NCBI RefSeq assembly: GCF_004168585.1
Contig: NZ_PGVH01000002.1
Span: 1-64,000 of the forward strand
Origin: Shewanella sp. OPT22
GTDB taxonomy: Bacteria > Pseudomonadota > Gammaproteobacteria > Enterobacterales > Shewanellaceae
DNA length: 64,000 nucleotides
Direction of reading: 5' to 3'
Positions within the stretch are counted from its first letter, which is position 1; the number at the start of each line of letters is the position of its first letter. Positions 37,269-46,938 of this stretch are shown here, piece by piece. The position numbers were made by a program, and so were the translations under genes. The notes below the pieces were generated by a model. That model was not told the origin of the DNA and ran no database searches. It was given only the letters and a program-made list of their open reading frames with translations.

Positions 37269-40200
37269 TTGCTGCCAATTTTCACCGTAGATCTTCGTAA
37301 TCAGGCAAGCACAGTGTCATTTTCGACCATTGCTAACGAGATCCTATCCACAAAAAGTGCCTACATTACCTTTCGCTTTATTCGTGACGATTCGATCATT
37401 GAAAAAACTTATACCGTTGATTTTTCTAATGAAAGACTAAAAGAACAAATAAGACTATTTAACTCTTTCAATCCTGAAATCGACTATCAGACTATAAGAG
37501 AGGTAAATAGCTCGGCCCTCGACAACACTTCTAATTCATCACCGTTGGATGATGAAAGACTAGTGAGTATAGATTTTTCAAAAGAATCCCCCCCGAACCC
37601 AACACAGCTCAATTCAGCTACCACGGAATTACAACTTAATCTTCATGAAGAAATTACCGGAGGAATTAAATTAAATCAGTTAAATCCCATAGAATTCGAT
37701 GATGACAAAAGTTTTTGGTTTGAAAGCCACCGCGAATATGAAAGCACGTTTTGTAGCACAGACTCACCTCCACATGAAGTATCCCCTCATTTCAATATTG
37801 TTGGCCAGCCACAACTGTCAGAAAACCAATTTATTGAAAGTTTACTTGCTGAAATAGGCAATTTGGTAAGTGGTGACTACGATTATAAACTTTCGTTAAG
37901 AGAAACTCATGATTCAGATAATAATTTCGATTCACTTTCACAACCCTCTACAGCACAACAAAACCTTTTATTAGAAAGACTCATAAAAGATGAGGATTTA
38001 CCTGAGCTGCTACGTCTATTACCATCCATATTCACCGAATCTCCAATTGATAAATATGGGAATACTCTATTACATTTAGCTGTATTGACAAAAAACACCG
38101 AGATTATTGACTTAATAGCTCAATACGTTACGAATTCGAGTAAACAAAAAAATAGCGATGATTTGACACCTCTAGAAATGGCTTTAAAAAGTGGTAATAA
38201 AGGTGCACTAAAAATTCTTTTAGAACGTACAAATATAGAAGATATACATGAAATTCTTCCTGCTTTTAACAAAACTATTCTTTTAATGATTACTGAACTT
38301 AATGATCAAGATTTATTAAGGCTCATATTAAGGCAAAATGGCTTCACAGCAGAAAAAGAACGCTCATATAGAGATGCGCTATTTCTTGCATCACGAAACG
38401 GATTTCATGAAGGCATAAGAATTTTAGTACAGCATGGAATTCCGATTAACTCAACCAATGAACAAGATAAAACAGCATTAGATTTAGCTATTGAAAAAAA
38501 AGATTTGAAGACCTGTGACACATTAATTAGATGGGGAGCATCAGTATCATCACGAAGTGAAAGCGATTGCACAACTCATTATCTATCTCAATTAATTCAT
38601 CAAGAATTGTTTCCACAAAACCATTCTGCCGTAAAGATAAAAACACTTTATAAAGTTCAAGAAATGAAACTATTTACAATTGCCAGTCTACTGTTAGGTA
38701 GGGTAGTGGAATTTCCATTAACAGAGTGCTTGATATTTGAAGCTATCAACACTGGAAACTTCACCAGAGCCATAGAAATTATAAAATCTAATCCTGATTT
38801 CAATTTTAATGTTAGAGACTCACAACAAAACACATTATTACACTTAGCCATTTTACGCTGCAACACACCATTTATTCATATTTTGGTTTTGAAGGCACCG
38901 GAGCTTCTCAATGTAACAAATGGCGAAGATTACACTCCTATTGAGCTAGCCATTCAAAACGCAAACCATCAAGCAGTACCTATGTTGGTAGCACAGAATC
39001 AGACTCCTCACTCGAATCCGCAAAGTGACACAGGTAAGCAAAGTCGACTTGAGGTAGCAATAAGATACGAAAGAGAATCCGTAGTCAGATTTTTATTAGA
39101 AAATGGGGCTGATGCGAATATCAAATGCAGTGGCATATACGTAACGCCACTGTTACTCGCAGTTTTTAGGCAAAATCTAAACTTAGTGAGAATATTAGCT
39201 GAATTTGGTGCAGACTTTTCTTGCGTTAACCTCGAGCATCAATCTGTATTTGATGTAAGCTCACAATTTCAAAATGCTGAAATTTTTAATGCGTTAATAG
39301 GATTTTCTTGTGACGTTTCAAAAATATATCATTCTCATCTATTTAGATTGAAGCTAGGAACTTCTGAGTTTGAAATTATCAAGAATGCCTCTGATAGGAA
39401 ATTAGATAATATTGTAAAAATAATTATTAAAAGAGATCCAACTTACCCCACTCCAGAATTGGCGCTATTTGAGCAACTTAAAAAACAAAAGCCTTTAAGT
39501 AAAATTGACTTTTCTAACCAAATAAAAATCAATACAGATCTCACAGATGATCAAGGCAATACGCTATTACACTATGCAGTAATTTCAGAGAATACAGTTT
39601 GGATTTCATATATTTTATCCTTAGGCGCTGATGATCACATAAAAAATAATTATGAGATGAACTCTCCGATAGAGCTCGCCATAAAATCAAAAAAACAAAA
39701 GATCATTGATTTAGTAATCGAAAGCATCACCTTTAAAGATCTAGAAGACAATGAGTCTGACGAAAAAGAGTATCTGTTCGAATTAGCCTTAAACACCAAT
39801 TGTTTGATGTTAATACAACATCTCTTTGAATGTGGAGTGAACCGTAATATGAGATTTGCGGGGGGGCGCAATACTGCTTTAATGAAATCTGTAGAAAATG
39901 ATCAAAGGAAAATAACCCAATTTTTACTCGAACAAAAAGTAAAGCTTGAATTAACAAACAACTTCAACGAAACAGCCCTGATGATTGCTCTAAGTAAAGG
40001 AAACATCGCTATCGCCGACATGTTACTTCTCAATGGTGCAGAACCTTATCAAAGTTTGTCATCAGATATTTATCGTTTAAGTAAATGCGAAAGCAAGTAC
40101 TTATTTATAAAGCAATGTGAACAACGAGGACATCTTGGAATTATCTCATTTGTGCTAAAACGAAAGCCGTTGCTCCCAATTGCAGAAATAGCAATAATAG

Positions 40201-40952
40201 AAGCCGCAAAATATAAAAAATCATCGAATAAGATAACCCAACTACTCAATGAAGAACACCTAAAACTTCATATTAAAAACGAAGATGGACAAACCGCATT
40301 ACACATTGCCGCTTTATGTGGCAATACTGAAAACATAATTGCCTTAAGTCGTGCACAACTTGATGCCAATATGGTTGAAAACGAAGACGGTTATACCCCT
40401 CTTCAACTTGCAATTGAAAGATCTGATTATCAAGTCGTTGATACATTATTAACGCATTGCTCTGTCAATAGAATTGATGCAATTTCAACCTTTCGTGGGT
40501 GGAGCTGTATGAGCCTATGTATGCAAAAAGGAGACATTAAAACAGCCCAAAAGTTATTAAGTAGAGGCGCAAACATAAATGCCGGATGTTCAAAGTATAA
40601 TATCCCTATTTATGTGGCAATAAGTGCAGAAAAAATTTCAATGGTTGAATGGCTTTGTCAACATGGTGTCGATCTCGAACAAAGGGGTTCGACTGAATTG
40701 CTTCCGCATTTTGCCGCTAAAACTAATAATTTTAAGCTAATGAAAATATTAATAAAAGCCGGGTTAGACATTACAGAAGAAGACTCGAATGGTGACAACG
40801 TTTACGAGTTTTCAAAGAAGCAAGAATTAAATAAAATAATATGGCTTCTTAGAACTGAAATCGAAATATTTAATGAGGAAGAAGCCGCTTCAGACGAAGG
40901 TTTTGAAATTATTGATGATTCAGGTTCTGAAATTAAAGAAGATAAGTTATAA
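37269..40952 (+). CDS. Giant ankyrin-repeat protein with four supra-repeats
   Basis: 1227 residues, no signal peptide and no membrane segment. The N-terminal 240 residues are acidic, Ser-rich and not recognised. Ankyrin repeats follow from about 255 to 1195 (for example GNTLLHLA, TPLEMALKSGN, TALDLAIEKKD, TALMIALSKGN, TALHIAALCGN, TPLQLAIERSD). The NTLLHLA type repeat recurs at about 262, 518, 762 and 1005, marking four large units of about 245-255 residues, each with a paired second repeat (TPxELA) and a non-ankyrin helical linker containing FEAINTGN, FEQLKKQK or IEAAKYKK. The end is acidic. The start is uncertain: TTG at 37269 has no ribosome site, and no ATG exists between the upstream stop at 37233 and the conserved region; GTG at 37314 is an alternative. 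Large soluble ankyrin proteins are often protein-binding factors or effectors; no target is visible. Confidence 0.85.
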   Translation: MLPIFTVDLRNQASTVSFSTIANEILSTKSAYITFRFIRDDSIIEKTYTVDFSNERLKEQIRLFNSFNPEIDYQTIREVNSSALDNTSNSSPLDDERLVSIDFSKESPPNPTQLNSATTELQLNLHEEITGGIKLNQLNPIEFDDDKSFWFESHREYESTFCSTDSPPHEVSPHFNIVGQPQLSENQFIESLLAEIGNLVSGDYDYKLSLRETHDSDNNFDSLSQPSTAQQNLLLERLIKDEDLPELLRLLPSIFTESPIDKYGNTLLHLAVLTKNTEIIDLIAQYVTNSSKQKNSDDLTPLEMALKSGNKGALKILLERTNIEDIHEILPAFNKTILLMITELNDQDLLRLILRQNGFTAEKERSYRDALFLASRNGFHEGIRILVQHGIPINSTNEQDKTALDLAIEKKDLKTCDTLIRWGASVSSRSESDCTTHYLSQLIHQELFPQNHSAVKIKTLYKVQEMKLFTIASLLLGRVVEFPLTECLIFEAINTGNFTRAIEIIKSNPDFNFNVRDSQQNTLLHLAILRCNTPFIHILVLKAPELLNVTNGEDYTPIELAIQNANHQAVPMLVAQNQTPHSNPQSDTGKQSRLEVAIRYERESVVRFLLENGADANIKCSGIYVTPLLLAVFRQNLNLVRILAEFGADFSCVNLEHQSVFDVSSQFQNAEIFNALIGFSCDVSKIYHSHLFRLKLGTSEFEIIKNASDRKLDNIVKIIIKRDPTYPTPELALFEQLKKQKPLSKIDFSNQIKINTDLTDDQGNTLLHYAVISENTVWISYILSLGADDHIKNNYEMNSPIELAIKSKKQKIIDLVIESITFKDLEDNESDEKEYLFELALNTNCLMLIQHLFECGVNRNMRFAGGRNTALMKSVENDQRKITQFLLEQKVKLELTNNFNETALMIALSKGNIAIADMLLLNGAEPYQSLSSDIYRLSKCESKYLFIKQCEQRGHLGIISFVLKRKPLLPIAEIAIIEAAKYKKSSNKITQLLNEEHLKLHIKNEDGQTALHIAALCGNTENIIALSRAQLDANMVENEDGYTPLQLAIERSDYQVVDTLLTHCSVNRIDAISTFRGWSCMSLCMQKGDIKTAQKLLSRGANINAGCSKYNIPIYVAISAEKISMVEWLCQHGVDLEQRGSTELLPHFAAKTNNFKLMKILIKAGLDITEEDSNGDNVYEFSKKQELNKIIWLLRTEIEIFNEEEAASDEGFEIIDDSGSEIKEDKL

Positions 40953-40997
40953 GAAACAAAACAAAAAACACTGATTAAAACTAGAACTATTTTAGGG

Positions 40998-41043
40998 GCT
41001 GTTTATCTTTGGTAATTGTTTTTATTCCTTAAAAATAAACAGC
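40998..41043. terminator. Possible terminator between convergent ankyrin and peptidase genes
   Basis: GCTGTTTAT and ATAAACAGC form a 9-bp inverted repeat around a 28-nt loop rich in T and A, between the convergent stop codons at 40952 and 41050. The long loop makes it a weak candidate. Confidence 0.35.
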
Positions 41044-41049
41044 TTCTAA

Positions 41050-41682
41050 TCACTTTCGTAATATCGGATCGCCTAAAGTCATTGGCTTTGCATTAGAGAA
41101 TAAAAGTAAAGCATCGTTGTCATTCATCAAATAGCAATTTGAAGGGACTTTACCTTGTTCAATTAAGCTAAATTTATCTTCTACATGGGGAATCACAGTA
41201 AAATCAGTCAAGCTAAGCCCTTTTAAGTCTTTTAATTCTCTCGAATTGATATCAGCGCATAACTGTGCAGACTCAATTGAAGGAGTTAATATCATGGCTC
41301 CGGCGCTTACGCCAATAAGCCCCCCTCCCGATAAGTAATATTCAACCAAAAGCTTTTCTAGCTTACGCTCTTTAACAAATTCAAGAAAACGAAAAGTATC
41401 ACCACCACTAAGATGTATTGCATCGTTATTTAACAATAACTCAAGAGAATTAGGGTCAAACTCACTCTCAAGTTCTATGTACGTATCCATTTCAAACCCG
41501 AGCTGTTTATAGAAGTCTTGAGTGGCTTTGTAATAAGTACGTTCTGGGTCTGGTTGTGATGCAACATAACCAATTTTTTTAGAGTGTTTTCCCAAAGCTT
41601 GTTGAATCGCCAATCGTCCATTTTCGCTATCATGCTGGCTCAATAAAACTAATACCCCCTTCCTTGCGTTAATCAATTGCAT
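41050..41682 (-). CDS. Peptidase S51-family protein (dipeptidase E / cyanophycinase type)
   Basis: 210 residues with the nucleophile elbow GVSAGAM, the preceding LSGGDTFRFLEF, and a His in VIPHVEDKF, which together fit the Ser-His-Glu S51 peptidases. The family cleaves Asp-X dipeptides or related substrates in the cytoplasm. No signal peptide. It is a single gene divergent from the thioredoxin-like gene. Substrate is not deducible. Confidence 0.82.
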   Translation of the reverse strand: MQLINARKGVLVLLSQHDSENGRLAIQQALGKHSKKIGYVASQPDPERTYYKATQDFYKQLGFEMDTYIELESEFDPNSLELLLNNDAIHLSGGDTFRFLEFVKERKLEKLLVEYYLSGGGLIGVSAGAMILTPSIESAQLCADINSRELKDLKGLSLTDFTVIPHVEDKFSLIEQGKVPSNCYLMNDNDALLLFSNAKPMTLGDPILRK

Positions 41683-41775
41683 ATCTTATGTGTTTTCCTT
41701 ACTGGATCATTGAAAAAATATTGTGTTATTAACGGTCTAAGTTAACTCATCCTATTTAACACTAGAAGTCGTAAT

Positions 41776-42279
41776 ATGAAAAATCTCATAAAAAGTTTTA
41801 CTAGCTTGGCTTTGATTCTCTTCAGCCTAAATATTTATGCCGCCGATAACTTTAAACCTGCACCGGATTTTTCTCTAAAAGACGCTTCGGGTAAAATTCA
41901 TACGTTAAAGAGCTATGCTGGTAAACCGTTGATTATTCAGTTTTGGGCGACATGGTGCCCTTACTGTAAAAAGCTGCAACCTGGTTTAAATAAAATCTTT
42001 CATAAATTTACTGACAAAAATGGAGTTCAAAAGATACAGGTTATCGGGATATCGTTTGATGAAGAAAAAGATGCACAACCCGCTTTAGTATTAAAACAGA
42101 GAGGAATTGACTTTCCGACGCTATTGAATGGAGAGCAGGTTGCTAAAGCCTATGGTGTACAAGGCACACCAACGACCTTCTTTATCGACAAAAATGGAAG
42201 ACTGCTCGGCAAAACGATTACATCTAACCCAGATGATAAAAAACTGCATTTAGCAGCTAAAGCTCTCGCAAAGCTTTGA
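41776..42279 (+). CDS. Exported thioredoxin-like (TlpA/AhpC-TSA type) protein
   Basis: 167 residues with a signal peptide (about 1-22, IYA-AD). The redox motif WATWCPYCKK is at about 56-65 and the cis-Pro loop is YGVQGTPTTFFID. The fold matches periplasmic TlpA/ResA-type thiol-disulfide oxidoreductases. Partner proteins are unknown. Its stop lies 54 nt before the start of the M14-type gene. Confidence 0.9.
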   Translation: MKNLIKSFTSLALILFSLNIYAADNFKPAPDFSLKDASGKIHTLKSYAGKPLIIQFWATWCPYCKKLQPGLNKIFHKFTDKNGVQKIQVIGISFDEEKDAQPALVLKQRGIDFPTLLNGEQVAKAYGVQGTPTTFFIDKNGRLLGKTITSNPDDKKLHLAAKALAKL

Positions 42280-42332
42280 TTGAAAACCTAAGTTCCATTA
42301 TTCTGTCTGAAAAACTAATAAAAGGCAGAGTA

Positions 42333-43247
42333 ATGGCACATTTTTATCACGTCGGAACACCTAACACTCCTTGGGAAGCACATGAAAAGCAGCAGTGGTA
42401 TATCACTACGTCCATAGAACGGAGTTATAACAAAGAAGTTTTAGCAAAACTTGAAGATGTAAATGATAACTTTGACATTATTCAATATGGCTCTCTTCCA
42501 ATTAATCCAGAAAAATACCCTCTTTTCGCTTTAAAATCTAAAGTCTGGGACAGCAATAGGCCAACGGCTCTTATTACAGGTGGCGTCCACGGTTATGAAA
42601 CCAGTGGTGTTCAAGGCGCTATACTTTTTGCTAAAGAGTTTGCCTCTAAATACATTGAACATTTCAATTTAGTCATAACCCCCTGCATCAGCCCTTGGGG
42701 ATACGAAACCATAAATCGTTGGAACCCGAAAGCCGTCGATCCAAACCGTTCATTTGTTGAAAACTCGCCATCAGAAGAAGCTGCTCAAGTTATGGCTTTT
42801 GTGAAGAAATTAGATACAGCTATTTTTGTTCACATTGACCTTCATGAAACCACTGATTCTGATGAAAATGAATTTAGACCTGCTTTAGCTTCCCGTGACG
42901 GTAAATCTTATTCATCAGGTACAATTCCAGATGGATTTTATCTCGTAGGTGACAGTGAATTACCACAATATGAATTCCAAAAAGCAATCATTAATTCCGT
43001 TAAAGAAATCACTCACATTGCGCCACCAGAAGCTGACGGACAAATTTTAAGTAAACCTGTTGAGCAGGATGGGGTTATCAACTATCCAACTAAAGCTTTA
43101 GGTTTATGCGCAGGCTTTACCAATCGTCAATATTGCACCACCACTGAAGTTTATCCAGACAGTCCAAAAGTTACGGCCAAAGAATGTAACTTAGCACAAG
43201 TCGCTGCCATCACTGGTGGTTTAGATTATTTAATCAGTAAGATATAA
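42333..43247 (+). CDS. M14-family zinc carboxypeptidase-like protein
   Basis: 304 residues from the ATG at 42333, preceded by AAAGGCAGAG; upstream in-frame codons overlap the previous gene. Zinc ligands are visible as HxxE in GGVHGYETSG and His in HIDLHETTD. A glutamate in the late TTEVYP segment may be the general base. The sequence belongs to the M14 carboxypeptidase/deacylase superfamily, which includes peptidoglycan-peptide carboxypeptidases and succinylglutamate desuccinylase-like enzymes. No signal peptide, so cytoplasmic. A terminator-like hairpin follows. Confidence 0.8.
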   Translation: MAHFYHVGTPNTPWEAHEKQQWYITTSIERSYNKEVLAKLEDVNDNFDIIQYGSLPINPEKYPLFALKSKVWDSNRPTALITGGVHGYETSGVQGAILFAKEFASKYIEHFNLVITPCISPWGYETINRWNPKAVDPNRSFVENSPSEEAAQVMAFVKKLDTAIFVHIDLHETTDSDENEFRPALASRDGKSYSSGTIPDGFYLVGDSELPQYEFQKAIINSVKEITHIAPPEADGQILSKPVEQDGVINYPTKALGLCAGFTNRQYCTTTEVYPDSPKVTAKECNLAQVAAITGGLDYLISKI

Positions 43248-43255
43248 TGCAGTTC

Positions 43256-43278
43256 AAGCCGGTTAGGATAATCGGCTT
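43256..43278 (+). terminator. Terminator after the M14-type gene
   Basis: A 6-bp GC-rich stem (AAGCCG / CGGCTT) with an 11-nt loop, followed by TTTTTCC. It lies 8 nt after the stop and 12 nt before lpxM, so lpxM probably has its own promoter or depends on readthrough. Confidence 0.6.
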
Positions 43279-43290
43279 TTTCCTAAAACC

Positions 43291-44274
43291 ATGGATTCGG
43301 TGAAGAAGTTGTCTAAGAGAAATTTATTTTTTAAGCCTACATTTAAGCTTTCTTTTTTACATCCAAGATATATTGGTACTTGGATTGGCGTATTTATTGT
43401 ATTTCTTATCGGCTTATTGCCCTGCTCTAGCAGAAGAAAGCTATCTTATGTACTTGCCAACTTGGTAATTCTTTTTGTAAAAAAACCGATTCATATTGCG
43501 AGAGTCAACATTAATACTTGTTTTCCAGAGCTCTCAAACGAACAAGTTGAAAATTTAGTTCATAAAACTACGGTTAACTTTTTAACAGAAATATTCTCTC
43601 AAACTCAATTATTACTCTGCAACAATGAAAAGCTCACAAAAAAAGTGACTCTTGAAGGTTCTGCCTTAATTAAGCAGAGTGTTGATAACGGCAAGCCTGT
43701 TATCTTCGTTTTGCCTCATGTTTGGGGAATTGATTTTGCAGGTTTGAGATTAAATTCTGAGATTCCTATGGTTTCAATGGCAAAACCCCATAAAAATCCA
43801 ATTTATAATTGGATTGCCGCAAAAATTAGAACAGGAAATGGCGGTAAAATTTATAAACGTGAAGCGGGTTTACGCAGCATTATTGTGGAACTGAAAAATA
43901 AAAAGAGCTTTTTATATTTACCGGACGAGGATCTTGGGATTAAACACTCTGTATTTGCTCCATTTTTTTCGACTCCGAAAGCCACATTGCCAGTCGTAGC
44001 TCGACTAGCCAAAGCGACAGATGCAACAGTGATTCCGATAAACTTAACCTATTGTGAATTAACCCATAAATTTAACGTCAATCTGCAAACACCACTTCAC
44101 TTTGAGCCATTAATAACGAAGGAAGAAGAAGCAACGGCACTCAACAAAACAGTTGAAGACTTAATCAAACTTTCTCCTGAACAATACATGTGGTTCTTAA
44201 GGATATTTAAAACTCGACCAAATGGTAAAAAGGGGTTTTACAACAAGAATAAGAACACTCAACCCATTGACTAA
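43291..44274 (+). CDS. lpxM: Lipid A myristoyl/secondary acyltransferase LpxM-type
   Basis: 327 residues with one N-terminal membrane segment (about 30-50) after the SFLHPRYIGTWIGV start typical of LpxM. The HxxxxD acyltransferase motif is HVWGIDF (about 148-154), followed by MAKPHKNPIYNW, YLPDEDLG, FFSTPKATLPVVARLA and SPEQYMWFLRIFKTRP. These track the E. coli LpxM pattern more closely than LpxL. It adds a secondary acyl chain to Kdo2-lipid A at the inner membrane; the acyl chain is not predictable. Confidence 0.9.
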   Translation: MDSVKKLSKRNLFFKPTFKLSFLHPRYIGTWIGVFIVFLIGLLPCSSRRKLSYVLANLVILFVKKPIHIARVNINTCFPELSNEQVENLVHKTTVNFLTEIFSQTQLLLCNNEKLTKKVTLEGSALIKQSVDNGKPVIFVLPHVWGIDFAGLRLNSEIPMVSMAKPHKNPIYNWIAAKIRTGNGGKIYKREAGLRSIIVELKNKKSFLYLPDEDLGIKHSVFAPFFSTPKATLPVVARLAKATDATVIPINLTYCELTHKFNVNLQTPLHFEPLITKEEEATALNKTVEDLIKLSPEQYMWFLRIFKTRPNGKKGFYNKNKNTQPID

Positions 44275-44281
44275 AAAACAC

Positions 44282-44512
44282 TCAAGCTTTAATAGTGTGC
44301 TTGCGACTAAAATACTTTATTAAAGCAACTCTATTTTTGGGAGCCAATCCAAAAAATAGGCAGATTATAGGACAAGGAAGGAAAAACAGCATAGCAGGAT
44401 CAATATGAGCTCCATCGAACAACAGAAATAGATTACCTGCATACAAGACAATAATGCCTGTAATACCAATCAACAACAGTAATAATCTATAAAATTTCTC
44501 TAAAGCTTTCAT
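44282..44512 (-). CDS. Small two-helix membrane protein
   Basis: 76 residues with two hydrophobic stretches (about 9-31 and 41-57) and basic residues at the C-terminus (SRKHTIKA). ATG start. No family recognised. It lies in reverse orientation between lpxM and the LytTR regulator, leaving only 7 nt to the lpxM stop. Confidence 0.6.
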   Translation of the reverse strand: MKALEKFYRLLLLLIGITGIIVLYAGNLFLLFDGAHIDPAMLFFLPCPIICLFFGLAPKNRVALIKYFSRKHTIKA

Positions 44513-44692
44513 TTTGATATTTATTTATTTTGATAAGCCATTATATGATTTTAAACAATTAAATGGCAATTTGTTTGTCAACGTTCTTATCAGCACTGTA
44601 GATACCTTTGCTCTATTATCTTTTATGAGTGAACAAAGATTCAAACCCAGATCAATGAGCTTAAAGCCTCCTTTAACCATACAAGAACCCTA

Positions 44693-45412
44693 TTAGGTGT
44701 TACCCACCATTTCAGATTTTTGTAATTTCACTTTGATTAAAGCCGTACTTTTTTTAAATGAATGGCCAACAGCGATAGTTCGCCCATTATCTAACACCAA
44801 TGCGTTAGTGTTGAACTCTGTGATAGATTGATTATTCACAACAAAAGATTTGTGCACTTGAGTAAAGTTCTGTTCCGGTAGTTGCTGATATAATTGTTTA
44901 AGTGTGCTGCTGATTAAAATATGATTTTCATCTTGCCATAGTTTTACGTAGTTCCCATACGCTTCAAGTATCGTGATCTCTGATAATTTGAACTTCTTTA
45001 ATCCACGATCAACTTTGAGAAAAACCGATTCCTCTACTTTACTGGGAAGTTGCGGCTGTTTACCTCGTTGAACGACCTTTTCAATCGCTTTATCCAGCCT
45101 TTCAGCCGTCACGGGTTTCAAAAGGTAGTCAGTAACATTCAGTTCAAAACCTTCAAGCGCATATTCTTGGTATGCGCTAACAATGATAACTTGCGGAGGG
45201 TCAGCCATCACTCTTATCATTTCCATGCCAGTTAAATGTGGCATATTGATATCTAGCAATATCAAGTCAACGCTGTTACTCGCTAGCCATGAAAGTGCTT
45301 CTGCAGCTTGGTAACATTGCTTAATAATCGTCACATTTTTTCGATTTTCTAGGTGATGAAGTATCACTTCGTGGGCTAACGGTTCATCGTCAACTATCAT
45401 TGCGGTTAGCAT
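44693..45412 (-). CDS. LytTR-family response regulator
   Basis: 239 residues. Receiver domain (about 1-115) with VDDEP, phospho-acceptor Asp in LILLDINMPHLTG and Lys in LLKPVT. A LytTR DNA-binding domain at about 135-235 contains ILEAYGNYVKLW, QLPEQNFTQVHKSFVVN and TIAVGHSFKK. It overlaps the kinase gene by 7 nt. The divergent ABC transporter genes are the natural target. Confidence 0.93.
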   Translation of the reverse strand: MLTAMIVDDEPLAHEVILHHLENRKNVTIIKQCYQAAEALSWLASNSVDLILLDINMPHLTGMEMIRVMADPPQVIIVSAYQEYALEGFELNVTDYLLKPVTAERLDKAIEKVVQRGKQPQLPSKVEESVFLKVDRGLKKFKLSEITILEAYGNYVKLWQDENHILISSTLKQLYQQLPEQNFTQVHKSFVVNNQSITEFNTNALVLDNGRTIAVGHSFKKSTALIKVKLQKSEMVGNT

Positions 45413-46938
45413 TGCTCTAACTCCAGTGATAATTCAGCAACCCATATATCACCATGCCTTTGTGACGATAATTGGTGTCTCTGGGGATAAATCAGTTTTA
45501 GCCTTTTTGACAAGTTTTCAAGCCCAAAACCCGACTCTTCAGATACAGCTGTTTGGTTACACTCATTGATGCAAATAAGCTTCAATATCTGCTTTTCAAT
45601 GCTTATCTCAAATGTGACTTGGGTTCTTGTTGTAGCAGGTTCAATACCGTATTTGAATGCGTTTTCTAATAAAATAATTAATAGCATGGGCGATATGAGC
45701 CAAGCTTCACAATCATTTGGCCATTTCAAATTTAAATCACATTGTTTACCCCAGCGTATTCGTTGCAGCTCAATGTAATCCTTGAGGTAATTAATTTCTT
45801 TACTTAAATTTACTCTCTGATTCTGGCCATCATAAACGGTGTACCTTAGCAAGTTAGACAATTTCATCACCATGTCGGGGCAATCATCAGATTTTTTCAA
45901 AGCCAGCGCATATAAGTTATTTAGAGTATTGAATAAAAAATGAGGTTTGATTTGTTGCTGAAGTAACATTAATTCCGTATAGCGTTGTTCTTCTGAGATT
46001 TTTGCAAGTTTAAAACCCTGCTGTTGTCGCTCAAACGCAAGAATAATCGGTGTTGATATTGCTAACACTGAAAAAATAAAAATGTAATTATCAGAACCAA
46101 ACACATTATAATTTTGTGAAGGTATCAGAGTAAACTGCTCAATGTTAAGTGGTAACATCAAAACAATGCTAGAGAAAATGGGCGTAATAACAAGGATAGT
46201 AATAAACACTGCGAGCAGAAACGTGATCACACCATGTTTGGCCAACAGCTTTTGTATCAAGAGATAACGATTAATTAAATACGTGCAAAATATGAGAACT
46301 GCAATTAAAAGGAACTGACAAAAGTATCCAACGTAAGTGCTAAACTCATTGTTAATTTTCACAAAATCTATGACCGTCGGTAAAGGTTGGTTTCGAAGTG
46401 GATCATCTACATTTACGAATACACCAGCTACCAAAGCCGCCCATATCACCAGTAACAATATCAGCATGGCATTGAGTGTAAATAACTTCGACATCACTGA
46501 AAACCGCTTGTCTTTCTGTCGCTGCTTTAAACTATCCACGAAAAACCAGACTAAACTAGCGATAAATGGGAAAGCCCAGTGGTTGAGACTAAACAATGGA
46601 AAACCATCAGAATCATAGCTAGACGAAAAGATCAGTTCTCTTAATACTGGGTACATCACAAAGCCTAATAACCACAACATTGCCCCTCGCCGTCCTTTTA
46701 TGCAGTAAACAATATAATGCATAACCAAGAATGGAATGGCGTTGATAAAGCATTCGCTCAGAGTCAAAAGATAAGACGCAGAGCCAGTTAACCGATTTGA
46801 CAAAAAAAGGATATGCGCTTCATACATAATTACAGCGATGATTGGCAGCAATATATAGAGCAAGTCGTGGCTATGAGGTGTGCCTTTTTCACTCTGTAAA
46901 GCACTTTTTTCCAGCAATAATTGAGGTATTAATTTCAT
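45406..46938 (-). CDS. LytS/YehU-type sensor histidine kinase
   Basis: 510 residues with about seven to eight transmembrane segments in the first 310, no separate periplasmic domain. The His_kinase domain has LLQQQIKPHFLFNTLNNLYAL with the phospho-acceptor His at about 334, followed by a HATPase N-box LLENAFKYGIEP and GFGLENLSKRLKL. It is the partner of the overlapping LytTR regulator. The ligand is unknown. Confidence 0.92.
   Translation of the reverse strand: MKLIPQLLLEKSALQSEKGTPHSHDLLYILLPIIAVIMYEAHILFLSNRLTGSASYLLTLSECFINAIPFLVMHYIVYCIKGRRGAMLWLLGFVMYPVLRELIFSSSYDSDGFPLFSLNHWAFPFIASLVWFFVDSLKQRQKDKRFSVMSKLFTLNAMLILLLVIWAALVAGVFVNVDDPLRNQPLPTVIDFVKINNEFSTYVGYFCQFLLIAVLIFCTYLINRYLLIQKLLAKHGVITFLLAVFITILVITPIFSSIVLMLPLNIEQFTLIPSQNYNVFGSDNYIFIFSVLAISTPIILAFERQQQGFKLAKISEEQRYTELMLLQQQIKPHFLFNTLNNLYALALKKSDDCPDMVMKLSNLLRYTVYDGQNQRVNLSKEINYLKDYIELQRIRWGKQCDLNLKWPNDCEAWLISPMLLIILLENAFKYGIEPATTRTQVTFEISIEKQILKLICINECNQTAVSEESGFGLENLSKRLKLIYPQRHQLSSQRHGDIWVAELSLELEQC

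Noticed and set aside
44514-44696. 60-codon plus-strand ORF between the small membrane protein and the LytTR gene
   Set aside because: No family match, its 3' end runs into the LytTR coding sequence, and no good ribosome site was seen.
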